Shown one piece after another: positions 35,794 to 42,620 of a DNA stretch of 64,000 nucleotides. The stretch is taken from NCBI GenBank assembly GCA_964615375.1, contig CAZTOW010000042.1, forward strand, positions 1 through 64,000, written 5' to 3'. Positions within the stretch are counted from its first letter, which is position 1; each line of letters begins with the position of its first letter. Source of the DNA: CAZKWG01 sp964615375. GTDB lineage: Bacteria > Myxococcota_A > UBA796 > CAZKWG01. The translations under genes were made by a program, and so were the position numbers. A model generated the notes under the pieces. That model worked only from the letters and a program-made list of their open reading frames with translations, searched no databases and was not told where the DNA came from.

Positions 35794-37035
35794 ATGACGC
35801 TCAGCCGACGCCGGATCTTCGAGCTCGGGGCCGCGGGGCTCCTGCTCCCCAGACGCCTGATGGCCGCGCCCGCCGCCGGCGACCGCAAGCTGCTCATCGT
35901 CTTCGTGCACGGAGGCTGGGACCCCACCTGGGGCATCGCGCCCATGTACGACAGCGCGAGCGTGGACAGCAACCCCAGCGGCGAGCCGGCCGAGAGCGGC
36001 GGTATCCCCTACGTCGCCAGCGGGGACACGCCTTCGCTCACGACCTTCTTCGAGACCTACGCCGACCGCTGCTGCCTGGTCCACGGCTTCGAGGTGCGCA
36101 GCGTCACCCACGAGCGCTGCCGCCGCCTGCTCATGACCGGGAAGAGCACGTCGGAGGCCGACGACTGGCCGAGCCAGGTCGCGGGACACTCCAGCGGCTA
36201 CCTGCTGCCGCACGTCGTGGTCTCCGGGCCCTCCTACAGCTCGACGTACACGAGCTCGGTCATCCGTCTGGGCGAGACCGGACAGCTCTCCGGGCTCCTG
36301 GACGGCAGCGCGCTCGACCACGCCGAGCCGCCCATCCCCAAGCTCCGCGACGCCAGCGCCGAGGTCGTCCAGCGTTACCTGGCCAGCCGCGCCGAGACCT
36401 ACGCCGCCGCCGCCGGGGCCGGTCGCCAGCAGCGCATCGCCGCGGACCTGCTCCAGTCCAGCGAGCAGCTCGCCCTCATCCGCGAGCTCGACCTCGACCT
36501 CAGCGTGGAGCTGGAGGACATCACCCCCGTCCCCACCCTGCTCGGCCCCGCGCTCGACTGCCTGGAGCTGGGCTACAGCCGCGCCGCCATCGTGTCGCAC
36601 CGCGGCCAGTACAACGTAGGGTGGGACAGCCACTCCGGGATCGATCAGCAGCTCTACAACTACGAGGTGTTGTTCGACGATCTGATCACCATCCTGGAGG
36701 ATCTGGACAGCCGCACGGGCAGCTCCGGGGGGCGGCTGTCCGACGAGGTGACCGTCGTGGTGGTCTCGGAGATGGGGCGCTCGCCTCAGCTCAACGCGCT
36801 GGACGGGAAGGACCACTGGACGTTCACCAGCGCGCTCTTCATCGGGGCCGGCGTGGCCGGCGGGCGTGTGGTCGGCGGCTACGACGACGAGCTGGTCGGG
36901 CAGGCGGTGGACTTCACCAGCGGGGAGGTCTCGGAGGCGGGGGAGCTGATGGGCTCGGAGCACATCGGGGCGACGATCCTGGCTCTCATGGACGTGGAGC
37001 CGGAGGAGGAGCCGATCGCGGCGGTGATGGGGTGA
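35794..37035 (+). CDS. DUF1501 family protein, Tat-exported (second copy)
   Basis: A 413-residue protein with a twin-arginine signal (SRRRIFELGAAGLLL, cleavage after LMAAP). LLIVFVHGGWDPTWG follows, the N-terminal strand and loop of DUF1501. VTVVVVSEMGRSPQLN then GKDHW in the C-terminal third correspond to the tefGR...H segment. It is distantly related to the protein at 22867 and shorter. It ends the second cluster of lipoprotein, DUF1588-type and DUF1501 genes. Catalytic activity unestablished. Confidence 0.86.
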   Translation: MTLSRRRIFELGAAGLLLPRRLMAAPAAGDRKLLIVFVHGGWDPTWGIAPMYDSASVDSNPSGEPAESGGIPYVASGDTPSLTTFFETYADRCCLVHGFEVRSVTHERCRRLLMTGKSTSEADDWPSQVAGHSSGYLLPHVVVSGPSYSSTYTSSVIRLGETGQLSGLLDGSALDHAEPPIPKLRDASAEVVQRYLASRAETYAAAAGAGRQQRIAADLLQSSEQLALIRELDLDLSVELEDITPVPTLLGPALDCLELGYSRAAIVSHRGQYNVGWDSHSGIDQQLYNYEVLFDDLITILEDLDSRTGSSGGRLSDEVTVVVVSEMGRSPQLNALDGKDHWTFTSALFIGAGVAGGRVVGGYDDELVGQAVDFTSGEVSEAGELMGSEHIGATILALMDVEPEEEPIAAVMG

Positions 37036-37060
37036 GGGTTGGCGGGCACGCTGGCCCGGG

Positions 37061-37076
37061 ATATGGGTGCCCATAT
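37061..37076. promoter_or_regulatory. Palindromic operator overlapping the antitoxin start
   Basis: ATATGGG and CCCATAT flank TG, giving a perfect 7-bp inverted repeat whose right end contains the first two bases of the antitoxin ATG (37075). VapB-type antitoxins usually bind such palindromes to repress their own operon, so this is the probable autoregulatory operator. Confidence 0.6.
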
Positions 37077-37320
37077 GAAGACCACCATCGATATGGCTGA
37101 CGCGCTCTTCTTCGACGCTCGGCGTCTGGCCGAGGAAGAAGGGATCACGATTCGCGCCCTGGTCGAAGAGGGGCTGCGCCTGGCGATGGATCGCCGCCGA
37201 GCGAGCCCGCCCTTCAAACTGCAAGACGCCTCCTTCGGCGGAGAGGGCCTGCAGCGGGAATTCTCCGACGTGAGCTGGGAGCAGATCCGTCAGGCAGCCT
37301 ATGAGGGCCGAGGCTCGTGA
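37075..37320 (+). CDS. vapB: Antitoxin, VapB-like
   Basis: An 81-residue antitoxin. MKTTIDMADALFFDARRLAEEEGITIRALVEEGLRLAM is a ribbon-helix-helix-type DNA-binding head of the kind found in VapB partners of PIN toxins. The C-terminal tail (FSDVSWEQIRQAAYEGRG) would wrap the toxin. The ATG at 37075 is chosen over one 36 nt upstream because homologous heads begin here; the upstream start would place the palindrome inside the coding region. It overlaps the toxin start by 4 nt (GTGA). Confidence 0.82.
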   Translation: MKTTIDMADALFFDARRLAEEEGITIRALVEEGLRLAMDRRRASPPFKLQDASFGGEGLQREFSDVSWEQIRQAAYEGRGS

Positions 37321-37757
37321 TCGCGCTGGACACCAACATCCTGGTCTATGCCCACCGCAGCGACGCGGCGTGGCATGCGCCCGCGGCCGCCTGTGTGCGC
37401 CAGCTCGCGGAGGGGCGCGATCCCTGGGCGATCCCCTGGCCCTGCGTCCACGAACTCTGGGCGATCGTGACGCACCCCCGCATCTACAGCCCACCGACGC
37501 CCATCGATCGGGCGATCTCACAGATTGAGGCGTGGCTGGCCTCTCCGACGCTCCGGCTCCTCCACGAGGGTCCCACGCACTGGCGGACGCTCTCCGAGAT
37601 GCTGCGCGCTGGACGGATCCAGGGTCCGAAGGTGCATGACGCCCGAATTGCTGCGCTCTGCCAGCAACATGGGGTCTCAGAGCTCTGGACGGCCGATCGG
37701 GACTTCGGAGGGATACCGGGCGTTCGGACGAGAAATCCGTTGATCGCTGGGGCGTGA
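37317..37757 (+). CDS. vapC: PIN-domain ribonuclease toxin, VapC-like
   Basis: A 146-residue PIN-domain protein starting with GTG in the antitoxin stop. Acidic residues of the active site are Asp5 (MIALDTNILVYAH), Glu46 (CVHELWAIV), Asp108 (GPKVHDARIAAL) and Asp127/Asp129 (ELWTADRDF), all present, so it should be active. VapC toxins cleave tRNA or rRNA at single sites when the antitoxin is degraded. It ends 304 nt before the next gene, in a region containing gene debris. Confidence 0.9.
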   Translation: MIALDTNILVYAHRSDAAWHAPAAACVRQLAEGRDPWAIPWPCVHELWAIVTHPRIYSPPTPIDRAISQIEAWLASPTLRLLHEGPTHWRTLSEMLRAGRIQGPKVHDARIAALCQQHGVSELWTADRDFGGIPGVRTRNPLIAGA

Positions 37758-38061
37758 TCAGAGGCGTGCCCTGCAAGACATATCGGGTCGAGCCTGACTC
37801 ACGAGGGGTACATGTCAAGGACCCGGTCGCCTGACGAAGCGCAGCAGCTCACCGAGATCGGACAGCTCCAGCATACGATGAACCTCACCCGCAGGGCCCG
37901 CCACAAGGGCAACGGGACCGATACCGGCTGGAGGTGGTGTGTGAGCAGGTGAAGAGGCCGAGGGCGTGGGCGGCGTGACCGAACGGGGCCGACGGACGGA
38001 GATGTGAGGAACCCGTTCGTCACCTATCGAACCGTGTGATGGGCAACCGAGGGAAATTCCG
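37758..38061. other. Intergenic region with gene debris
   Basis: A 304-nt gap between the VapC and FG-GAP genes. It contains a leftward remnant of a STAS-domain gene (listed separately). A short rightward open frame from 37812 (46 codons) has no recognisable domain. I saw no promoter or terminator that I could defend. Confidence 0.5.
37815..37928 (-). pseudogene. Remnant of a STAS-domain (anti-anti-sigma) protein
   Basis: Read leftward from about 37928, the frame gives AGIGPVALVAGPAGEVH then RMLELSDLGELLRFVRRPGP and a TGA at 37815-37817. The core (alvagp.gevhrmLEL..LgeLL.f) resembles the last strand and helix of STAS domains. No start codon or N-terminal two thirds (including the phosphorylated Ser region) is found upstream in the same frame. 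It is therefore a fragment, perhaps left by the event that placed the VapBC locus here. Confidence 0.4.
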
Positions 38062-39840
38062 TCAGAGCCCGGTCCCGAGTACCAGATACGCCGCCCCCGC
38101 GTAGGACCCTCCCTCGTCGTTGAACTTGGCGGAGACTATCAGGTCCCCAAAGCCGTCCCCATTGACGTCGCCCGCCTCCGAAACCGAGACTCCGACACAG
38201 TCCCCGGGTGACTCCGCAGAGTACCGCGCGGCAGCGTCGCCAAGATTGAGGTCGCCTGGCGACGCGCTCCCGAGCACCAGGTATGCCGCCCCTGCGTAGT
38301 CCCCGTGGCCGGGGGCGCCAAGCACCAGATCCCCGAACCCGTCCCCGTCGACGTCGCCGGCGGTCGACACCGCACTGCCGGCCGTATCGTCGGCCGCCTC
38401 TCCGGTGTACTGGGCGTCGGAGTCACCGAGGTCTAGGTCGCCTGGCGACACGCTCCCGAGCACCAGGTAGACCGCCCCCGCGTAGTGCCCATCATCGTTG
38501 TTGTACGGGGCGCCGACGACCAGGTCCCCGAGCCCGTCGCCGTTGACGTCGCCCGCGCCCGACACCGAAGCGCCGGCGGCGTCAAGGCCCCTTTCTCCGG
38601 TGTACTGGGCGTCGGAGTCACCGAGGTCGAGGTCGCCAGGCGATACGCTCCCAAGAACCAGGTACGCCGCCCCTCCGCCGCCGTCATGGCTCTCTGGGGC
38701 ACCGACGACCAGGTCCCCAAAGCCGTCGCCGTCCACGTCGCCCGCGTCCGACACCGAAGCGCCGGCCTCGTCGCTGCCCGCCTCTCCTGTGTATTCGGCG
38801 TCGGCATCGTCGAGGTCTAGATCGCCTGGCGGCGCGCCCCCGAGCACCAGGTACGCCGCCCCTGCGCCGCCCCCACCGTCGTCGTTTTCCGGGGCGCCGA
38901 CGACCAGGTCACCTAGACCGTCCCCGTTGACGTCGCCTGCGGCCGACAACGAGTAGCCGGCATCGTCACCGTCCTCCTCCCCCAGATACTCAGCGTCGGC
39001 GTCACTCAGGCCGAGGTCCCCCACCGACGCGCTCCACAGCACCAGGTACGCTGACCCCGGGGGTCCTTCGGAGTACGAGAGATTGCCGGGGGCGCCGACG
39101 AGCAGGTCTTCGAACCCGTCAGCGTCGACGTCTCCCGCCGACGACACCGAGGTGCCGGCATGGCCGTAGGTTGTCTCGCCGGAGTAGCGAGCGTCGGCCT
39201 CGATGAGGTCGCGATCCCCAACCGACACGCTTCCGAGGACCAGGTACGCCGCCCCTTCCTGGTCCGGGCCGTTTCCATAGGCGCCGATGATCAGGTCCCC
39301 GAGCCCGTCCCCGTTGACGTCGCCCGCACCCGACAACGACCAGCTGGCGTAGTCGCGCGGCTGGCCGATGTACTTCGCGTCCGCGACACCCAGACCCATC
39401 GAGGTTGGCGCGCAGTCGTTCGAAGTCCCGTCGCAGTCGTTGTCGATCCCATCTTCGCAAACCTCGGACGCTTGGGGGTTGGTTGCCTCGTCCGTGTCGT
39501 CGCAGTCCTCGTCGTTGTCGACCCAGCCGTCAGGCGGCTCGCAGTCATGGCGGGCAGAGAGCGGGGCGCCGTAGCCGTCCCCGTCGGCGTCCTCGTACGA
39601 GGTCTCCTCGACCCCCTCATCGATGTCTCCGTCGCAGTCGTCGTCCAACTCGTTGCATGCCTCGATTGCACCGGGATTCACCGCGTCGCTCCCGTCGTCG
39701 CAATCCCCCTCGACCTCCGTGTACCCGTCTCCATCGAGATCGCCATCATCTTCGCCCACGCCCTCGCCTTCAGGCTTGACGGTCCCCTCGGGGCAGCCCC
39801 ACAGCGCCAGGGAAGAGAGAGCGCAAATCAAGAAGGTCAT
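38062..39840 (-). CDS. FG-GAP repeat lipoprotein with MopE-type metal-binding motifs
   Basis: A 592-residue lipoprotein (lipobox LWGC, Cys16). The ATG at 39840 follows GGGGAGGAAG closely; 64 further in-frame codons upstream lack a signal and are rejected. Residues about 33-140 hold Asp/Cys metal-binding repeats (DLDGDGYTEVEGDCDD, ELDDDCDGDIDEG, NDEDCDDTDEATNP, GIDNDCDG). The rest is seven FG-GAP repeats, each with A-G-D-V-(N/D)-(G/A)-D-G-x-x-D-L-(I/L/V)-(V/I/L)-(G/S)-A, a calcium-binding loop. Together they should form a seven-bladed integrin-like propeller. Probably a surface-exposed adhesion or recognition protein. It is apparently monocistronic. Repeat-to-repeat DNA similarity is high, which allows recombination. 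Confidence 0.9.
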   Translation of the reverse strand: MTFLICALSSLALWGCPEGTVKPEGEGVGEDDGDLDGDGYTEVEGDCDDGSDAVNPGAIEACNELDDDCDGDIDEGVEETSYEDADGDGYGAPLSARHDCEPPDGWVDNDEDCDDTDEATNPQASEVCEDGIDNDCDGTSNDCAPTSMGLGVADAKYIGQPRDYASWSLSGAGDVNGDGLGDLIIGAYGNGPDQEGAAYLVLGSVSVGDRDLIEADARYSGETTYGHAGTSVSSAGDVDADGFEDLLVGAPGNLSYSEGPPGSAYLVLWSASVGDLGLSDADAEYLGEEDGDDAGYSLSAAGDVNGDGLGDLVVGAPENDDGGGGAGAAYLVLGGAPPGDLDLDDADAEYTGEAGSDEAGASVSDAGDVDGDGFGDLVVGAPESHDGGGGAAYLVLGSVSPGDLDLGDSDAQYTGERGLDAAGASVSGAGDVNGDGLGDLVVGAPYNNDDGHYAGAVYLVLGSVSPGDLDLGDSDAQYTGEAADDTAGSAVSTAGDVDGDGFGDLVLGAPGHGDYAGAAYLVLGSASPGDLNLGDAAARYSAESPGDCVGVSVSEAGDVNGDGFGDLIVSAKFNDEGGSYAGAAYLVLGTGL

Positions 39841-40056
39841 CTTCCTCCCCACGCGGCCTCCTTCCACACCTCGTCGGGATGATCGCATCGATAGGTACTC
39901 GCACAGCTCGACGATATACCTGCGCGCCTCTTCTGGGCAAGGAGCATGACCGCCCCCCGACTGGGAGGGGACGCTCGTTCCGCATGCGATCACGGGATCG
40001 ATGTTGGGAGAGAAGGTGTTCGTCCACCCCACCGTTCCATCATGGTCTCCAGCTTC

Positions 40057-40267
40057 CTAACCCACGACCGGCAGCCTCCGTACCCGAACGGCGTCCTCTC
40101 GCACCGAGACCACTGCGCCCGCGCGCAGCTCGCGCTCGAACATGGGTACGAGCTCCTCGAGGATCGCCGCGCACGTCCTCAGGTCCATGGGCTGGATGCG
40201 CAGGTGGATCACGCAGGGCCCGCGCGGCGCCCGCCGGAAGGCCCTGATCGAGCAGGAGCGCGATCAC
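40057..40267 (-). pseudogene. Broken DUF5615 (PIN-like) toxin
   Basis: A GTG at 40267 overlaps the DUF433 antitoxin stop (GTGA) and begins MIALLLDQGLPAGAARALR, the N-terminus of a DUF5615 PIN-like toxin (normally about 110-120 residues). The frame then degenerates. In the +1 frame, from about 40222, it resumes as GPCVIHLRIQPMDL, then AAILEELVPMFERELRAGAVV and VREDAVRVRRLPVVG, ending at TAG 40057-40059. This is the recognisable C-terminus of the family. About 40-50 central codons, with the remaining catalytic acidic residues, are missing and the join is out of frame. The toxin is therefore inactive. Confidence 0.72.
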
Positions 40268-40515
40268 GCAACCTGTGAGCTCGGCCGGGGGAGCGCCCGC
40301 ATGTCCATCATCTCCGCGGCGAAGTACCGGACCTCCGGGATGTCCTCGCGCTCCAGCTCCGGGTACTCCCCCTGAAGCTCGTCCCAGTCACGGTACTGAG
40401 ACAGCACCTCCAAGACCCGCTGCACGGTCAGCCTCATCCCGCGCACGCAGGGTTGACCCGACAGGATCTCGGGGTTGCACGTGATTCGGGTGTAGCCGGG
40501 GACGCGCTGCTCCAT
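40264..40515 (-). CDS. DUF433 antitoxin
   Basis: An 83-residue DUF433 protein: YTRITCNPEILSGQPCVRGMRLTVQRVL, then YPELEREDIPEVRYFAAEMM, which is the complete helix-turn-helix-like fold of this family. DUF433 proteins act as antitoxins and repressors for DUF5615 toxins. The start could be 40515 or 40533; neither has a strong ribosome-binding site, and 40515 gives the usual family length. The gene is intact although its toxin partner downstream is deleted and frameshifted, so it may persist as an orphan regulator. Confidence 0.82.
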   Translation of the reverse strand: MEQRVPGYTRITCNPEILSGQPCVRGMRLTVQRVLEVLSQYRDWDELQGEYPELEREDIPEVRYFAAEMMDMRALPRPSSQVA

Positions 40516-40617
40516 GTCAGAATCATAGCGCATCGGCCAGGATCCGTCAGGGCCCATTCCAGCCGAGGTCAAGCCTGGTCCTCGCTGATGAGGGCGCGCT
40601 CGCCTCCCCACGCCCAC

Positions 40618-40635
40618 TGAGTTAAACTTTACTCA
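40618..40635. promoter_or_regulatory. AT-rich imperfect palindrome upstream of the GNAT toxin-antitoxin pair
   Basis: TGAGTTAAA and CTTTACTCA are 14/18 symmetric, with perfect TGAGT/ACTCA ends. The site lies 10 nt upstream of the antitoxin ATG, in an unusually AT-rich patch. Likely promoter/operator bound by the antitoxin; inferred from position. Confidence 0.45.
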
Positions 40636-40645
40636 CGAGGTGCCC

Positions 40646-41035
40646 ATGGCCCGATTCCAGGCGCTCACCAACCCGCTGCTGGACGCGGAGCTCGAGCAGC
40701 TCCGGCAGGAGATGGGCCTCCGCGAGAACCAGAAGGCCGAGCTGCTGCGGGAGATGGCGGCCATCACCTCCTGGGTCTTCGCTCAGGCCCGCGCGGGGCG
40801 CTCCATCGAGGCGCGGGGCCCCGACCGCGTGGAGGAGCTCCGACACCCCGCCTTGCGGGCGCGCCAGGGGCTCGCCCATGTGGTCCTCTCGGCGGAGGAG
40901 GCCGAGCGGCTGATCACGTTGATGGACGCTGAGACCTGGCCGAACCCGCGGCTCGCCGAGACCCTCGCGCACCTGAAGGACCCCGAACGCGTTGCGCCGG
41001 AGCTCCGCTGGTCGAAGGAGGAGCGGCGCGCTTGA
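40646..41035 (+). CDS. Putative antitoxin with TacA-like C-terminus
   Basis: A 129-residue protein. The ATG at 40646 is preferred to a GTG two codons upstream because GAGG lies 5 nt before it. The N-terminal half (ARFQALTNPLLDAELEQLRQEMGLRENQKAELLREMAAITSW in parts) is helical and does not look like the ribbon-helix-helix of standard DUF1778/TacA antitoxins. The C-terminal VLSAEEAERLITLMDAE followed by WPNPRLAETLA resembles the TacA segment that wraps and neutralises GNAT toxins (Lsee.f..fl..Ld.pp.pn..L). The next gene encodes a GNAT enzyme starting inside its stop codon. An antitoxin role is inferred from that pairing. Confidence 0.65.
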   Translation: MARFQALTNPLLDAELEQLRQEMGLRENQKAELLREMAAITSWVFAQARAGRSIEARGPDRVEELRHPALRARQGLAHVVLSAEEAERLITLMDAETWPNPRLAETLAHLKDPERVAPELRWSKEERRA

Positions 41036-41571
41036 GGCCTGTCCTGGTCCGCCTGGGGCGCGAGCATCGACAGGCGCTGGACGCCTTCGAGTGCGACGCG
41101 CACGAGCTGGTCGTGTACCTGCGCCGCTGGGCGCTCCGACACCAGGAGCGGGACAGGCTCGGGCGGACCTGGCTGGCGATCACGCAGGAGGACGCCGAAC
41201 CGCGAGTCGCGGGGTACCTCTCCCTGGCCGTCGCCAGCGTCGAGCGCTCCCTGCTGGTCGGGGTCGGTGAGCTCGACCGCCTTCCACGCTTCCCCGTGCC
41301 CGCGGTCCTCCTCGCCCGACTCGCCGTGGACAGCCGGGTTCAAGGCCAGGGGCTGGGCAGGTGGCTCTTCGAGGAGGCGCTGGCGACCACCCTCCGGCTG
41401 GCGACCGAGGGCCCGGTCGGGATCCGCCTGCTGGTCACGGACGCCAAGGACGCTCGGGCCGAACGTTTCTACGAGGGGCGCGGCATGGTGGGCCTCGGAC
41501 CTGCGGGGGTGTGGCCGCGCCGGATGGTCCTCGACCTGGCTCAGCTCACCCCAAGACCTGCGCCACGCTGA
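41032..41571 (+). CDS. GNAT acetyltransferase, putative TacT-like toxin
   Basis: A 179-residue GNAT enzyme. It starts with TTG inside the preceding stop (TTGA overlap). The acetyl-CoA-binding motif A is LARLAVDSRVQGQGLGRWLFEEAL, with the V-Q-G-Q-G-L-G pyrophosphate loop. The C-terminal DARAERFYEGRGM carries the Tyr used as general acid in this group. TacT-type toxins acetylate aminoacyl-tRNA and arrest growth. The length, motif spacing and coupled upstream gene fit that class, but a metabolic acetyltransferase cannot be excluded. Its last 26 nt overlap the convergent VOC gene. Confidence 0.8.
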   Translation: MRPVLVRLGREHRQALDAFECDAHELVVYLRRWALRHQERDRLGRTWLAITQEDAEPRVAGYLSLAVASVERSLLVGVGELDRLPRFPVPAVLLARLAVDSRVQGQGLGRWLFEEALATTLRLATEGPVGIRLLVTDAKDARAERFYEGRGMVGLGPAGVWPRRMVLDLAQLTPRPAPR

Positions 41572-41890
41572 ACCCGTTCCCCTCTGGGTCCTGGGCCTCG
41601 CAGAGCAGGATCGGCTCCCCCTCCCGGGCCTCGGGCTCGCGCAGGATGGTCCCGCCAGCGCCCCGGATCGTGGCCGCCGCCGCGTGCGCGTCCTCCACCT
41701 CGAAGCCGAGCCCGGTCCGCGTGGGCCGCCCGTCGCCGCCGCCGTGCAGGGCTACGGTGACGCCGCCCGCGTCGAGCTCGGTCCAGTAGGGGTTGATGTC
41801 CCGCGGCTGCAGCCCGAGGGCGCGGTAGAACGCCACGGCGCGGTCCATGTCCTGAACCATGAGCATGAAGTAGGTCTTCGTGACGCGCAT
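41546..41890 (-). CDS. VOC (glyoxalase/bleomycin-resistance) family protein
   Basis: A 114-residue single-domain VOC protein: KTYFMLMVQDMDRAVAFYRALGLQPR (first beta-alpha-beta unit) and RTGLGFEVEDAHAAAATIRGAGG, then LCEAQDPEGNGFSVAQV (second unit, with the metal-site Glu/Asp region DPEGN). Substrate unknown. It overlaps the GNAT toxin gene tail-to-tail by 26 nt. Confidence 0.87.
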   Translation of the reverse strand: MRVTKTYFMLMVQDMDRAVAFYRALGLQPRDINPYWTELDAGGVTVALHGGGDGRPTRTGLGFEVEDAHAAAATIRGAGGTILREPEAREGEPILLCEAQDPEGNGFSVAQVLG

Positions 41891-41942
41891 GGGGGGCTCC
41901 TGTTAGCTGAGCCCGCTCTAACCTCACGCGCCGGGGAGCCCC

Positions 41943-42620
41943 ATGCCCACCGACCTGCTTCTGTCCAGCGGCTTCCTGGCCTTCGCGCGGCACGCGGGCG
42001 TGCTGGAGGCGGTGGAGCAGGAGGGCGTCGAGGTGGACGCCATCGTCGGCACCTCGAGCGGGGCCCTGGTCGGCGCGCTGTGGGCCTCCGGCATGAGGGC
42101 GGAGCGCGTGACGGAGGAGATCGCGGCGCGACGCCCGCTCTCGCTCATGGCCCTGCACCTGCTCCCCTGGCGCGGGCTCTTCCGTCTGGACCCGCTGGTG
42201 CGCTGGCTGGCCCAGCACCTGCCGCCGCGCATCGAGGATCTCCCGCGCCCCTTCGCCGTGGGCGTGATCGACGGCGCGCGCCGGCCCCTCCTGCTCACCC
42301 GCGGCCCGCTGCCCGAGGCGGTCGCCGCCTCCTGCGCCATCCCCCACGTCTTCCACCCCGTGGAGATCGAGGGCGAGACCTACGCCGACGGGGGCTTCGC
42401 CGACCGCCTCATGTACGCGCCCTGGCGCGCCTGGCGTGGCGAGCGCCCCGTGCTGGCCCACCTCGTGGACCGCAGCAAGGGCGTGGACCCCACCGACGAT
42501 CTGTCGCAGGTGCCGGTGATCCGCACCCCACGCTCCGGGGCCAGCTTCTGGAGCCTGGGCGACGTCCACGCCCAGAAGGAGGAGGCCCGCCTCCGCGCGG
42601 TGGAGCGCCTCAGGGGCTGA
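41943..42620 (+). CDS. Patatin-like phospholipase
   Basis: A 225-residue patatin-family serine hydrolase. The nucleophile motif GTSSG is at 36-40 (Ser38) and the catalytic Asp in DGG at 149-151 (ETYADGGFADRL); together they form the Ser-Asp dyad. The usual oxyanion GGGxRG near the N-terminus is replaced by LSSGFLAFARHAGVL, keeping position but not the Gly run, so activity may be altered. It is shorter than typical RssA-type proteins (about 300). There is no signal peptide; it is presumably cytosolic. Its 3' end overlaps the convergent mechanosensitive-channel gene by 11 nt. Confidence 0.85.
   Translation: MPTDLLLSSGFLAFARHAGVLEAVEQEGVEVDAIVGTSSGALVGALWASGMRAERVTEEIAARRPLSLMALHLLPWRGLFRLDPLVRWLAQHLPPRIEDLPRPFAVGVIDGARRPLLLTRGPLPEAVAASCAIPHVFHPVEIEGETYADGGFADRLMYAPWRAWRGERPVLAHLVDRSKGVDPTDDLSQVPVIRTPRSGASFWSLGDVHAQKEEARLRAVERLRG

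Noticed and set aside
37812..37952. 46-codon rightward frame starting ATG TCA AGG
   Set aside because: No similarity to any family I know, and it is antisense to the STAS-like remnant.
37799..38023. 74-codon leftward frame (with Cys-rich end) in the gap after VapC
   Set aside because: No domain or ribosome-binding site; another leftward frame of the same DNA reads like a STAS domain end, so this one is a shadow.
39841..40056. Upstream extension of the FG-GAP lipoprotein gene (to 40032)
   Set aside because: The extra codons lack a signal peptide, and the start at 39840 has a strong ribosome-binding site and a lipobox 16 residues in.
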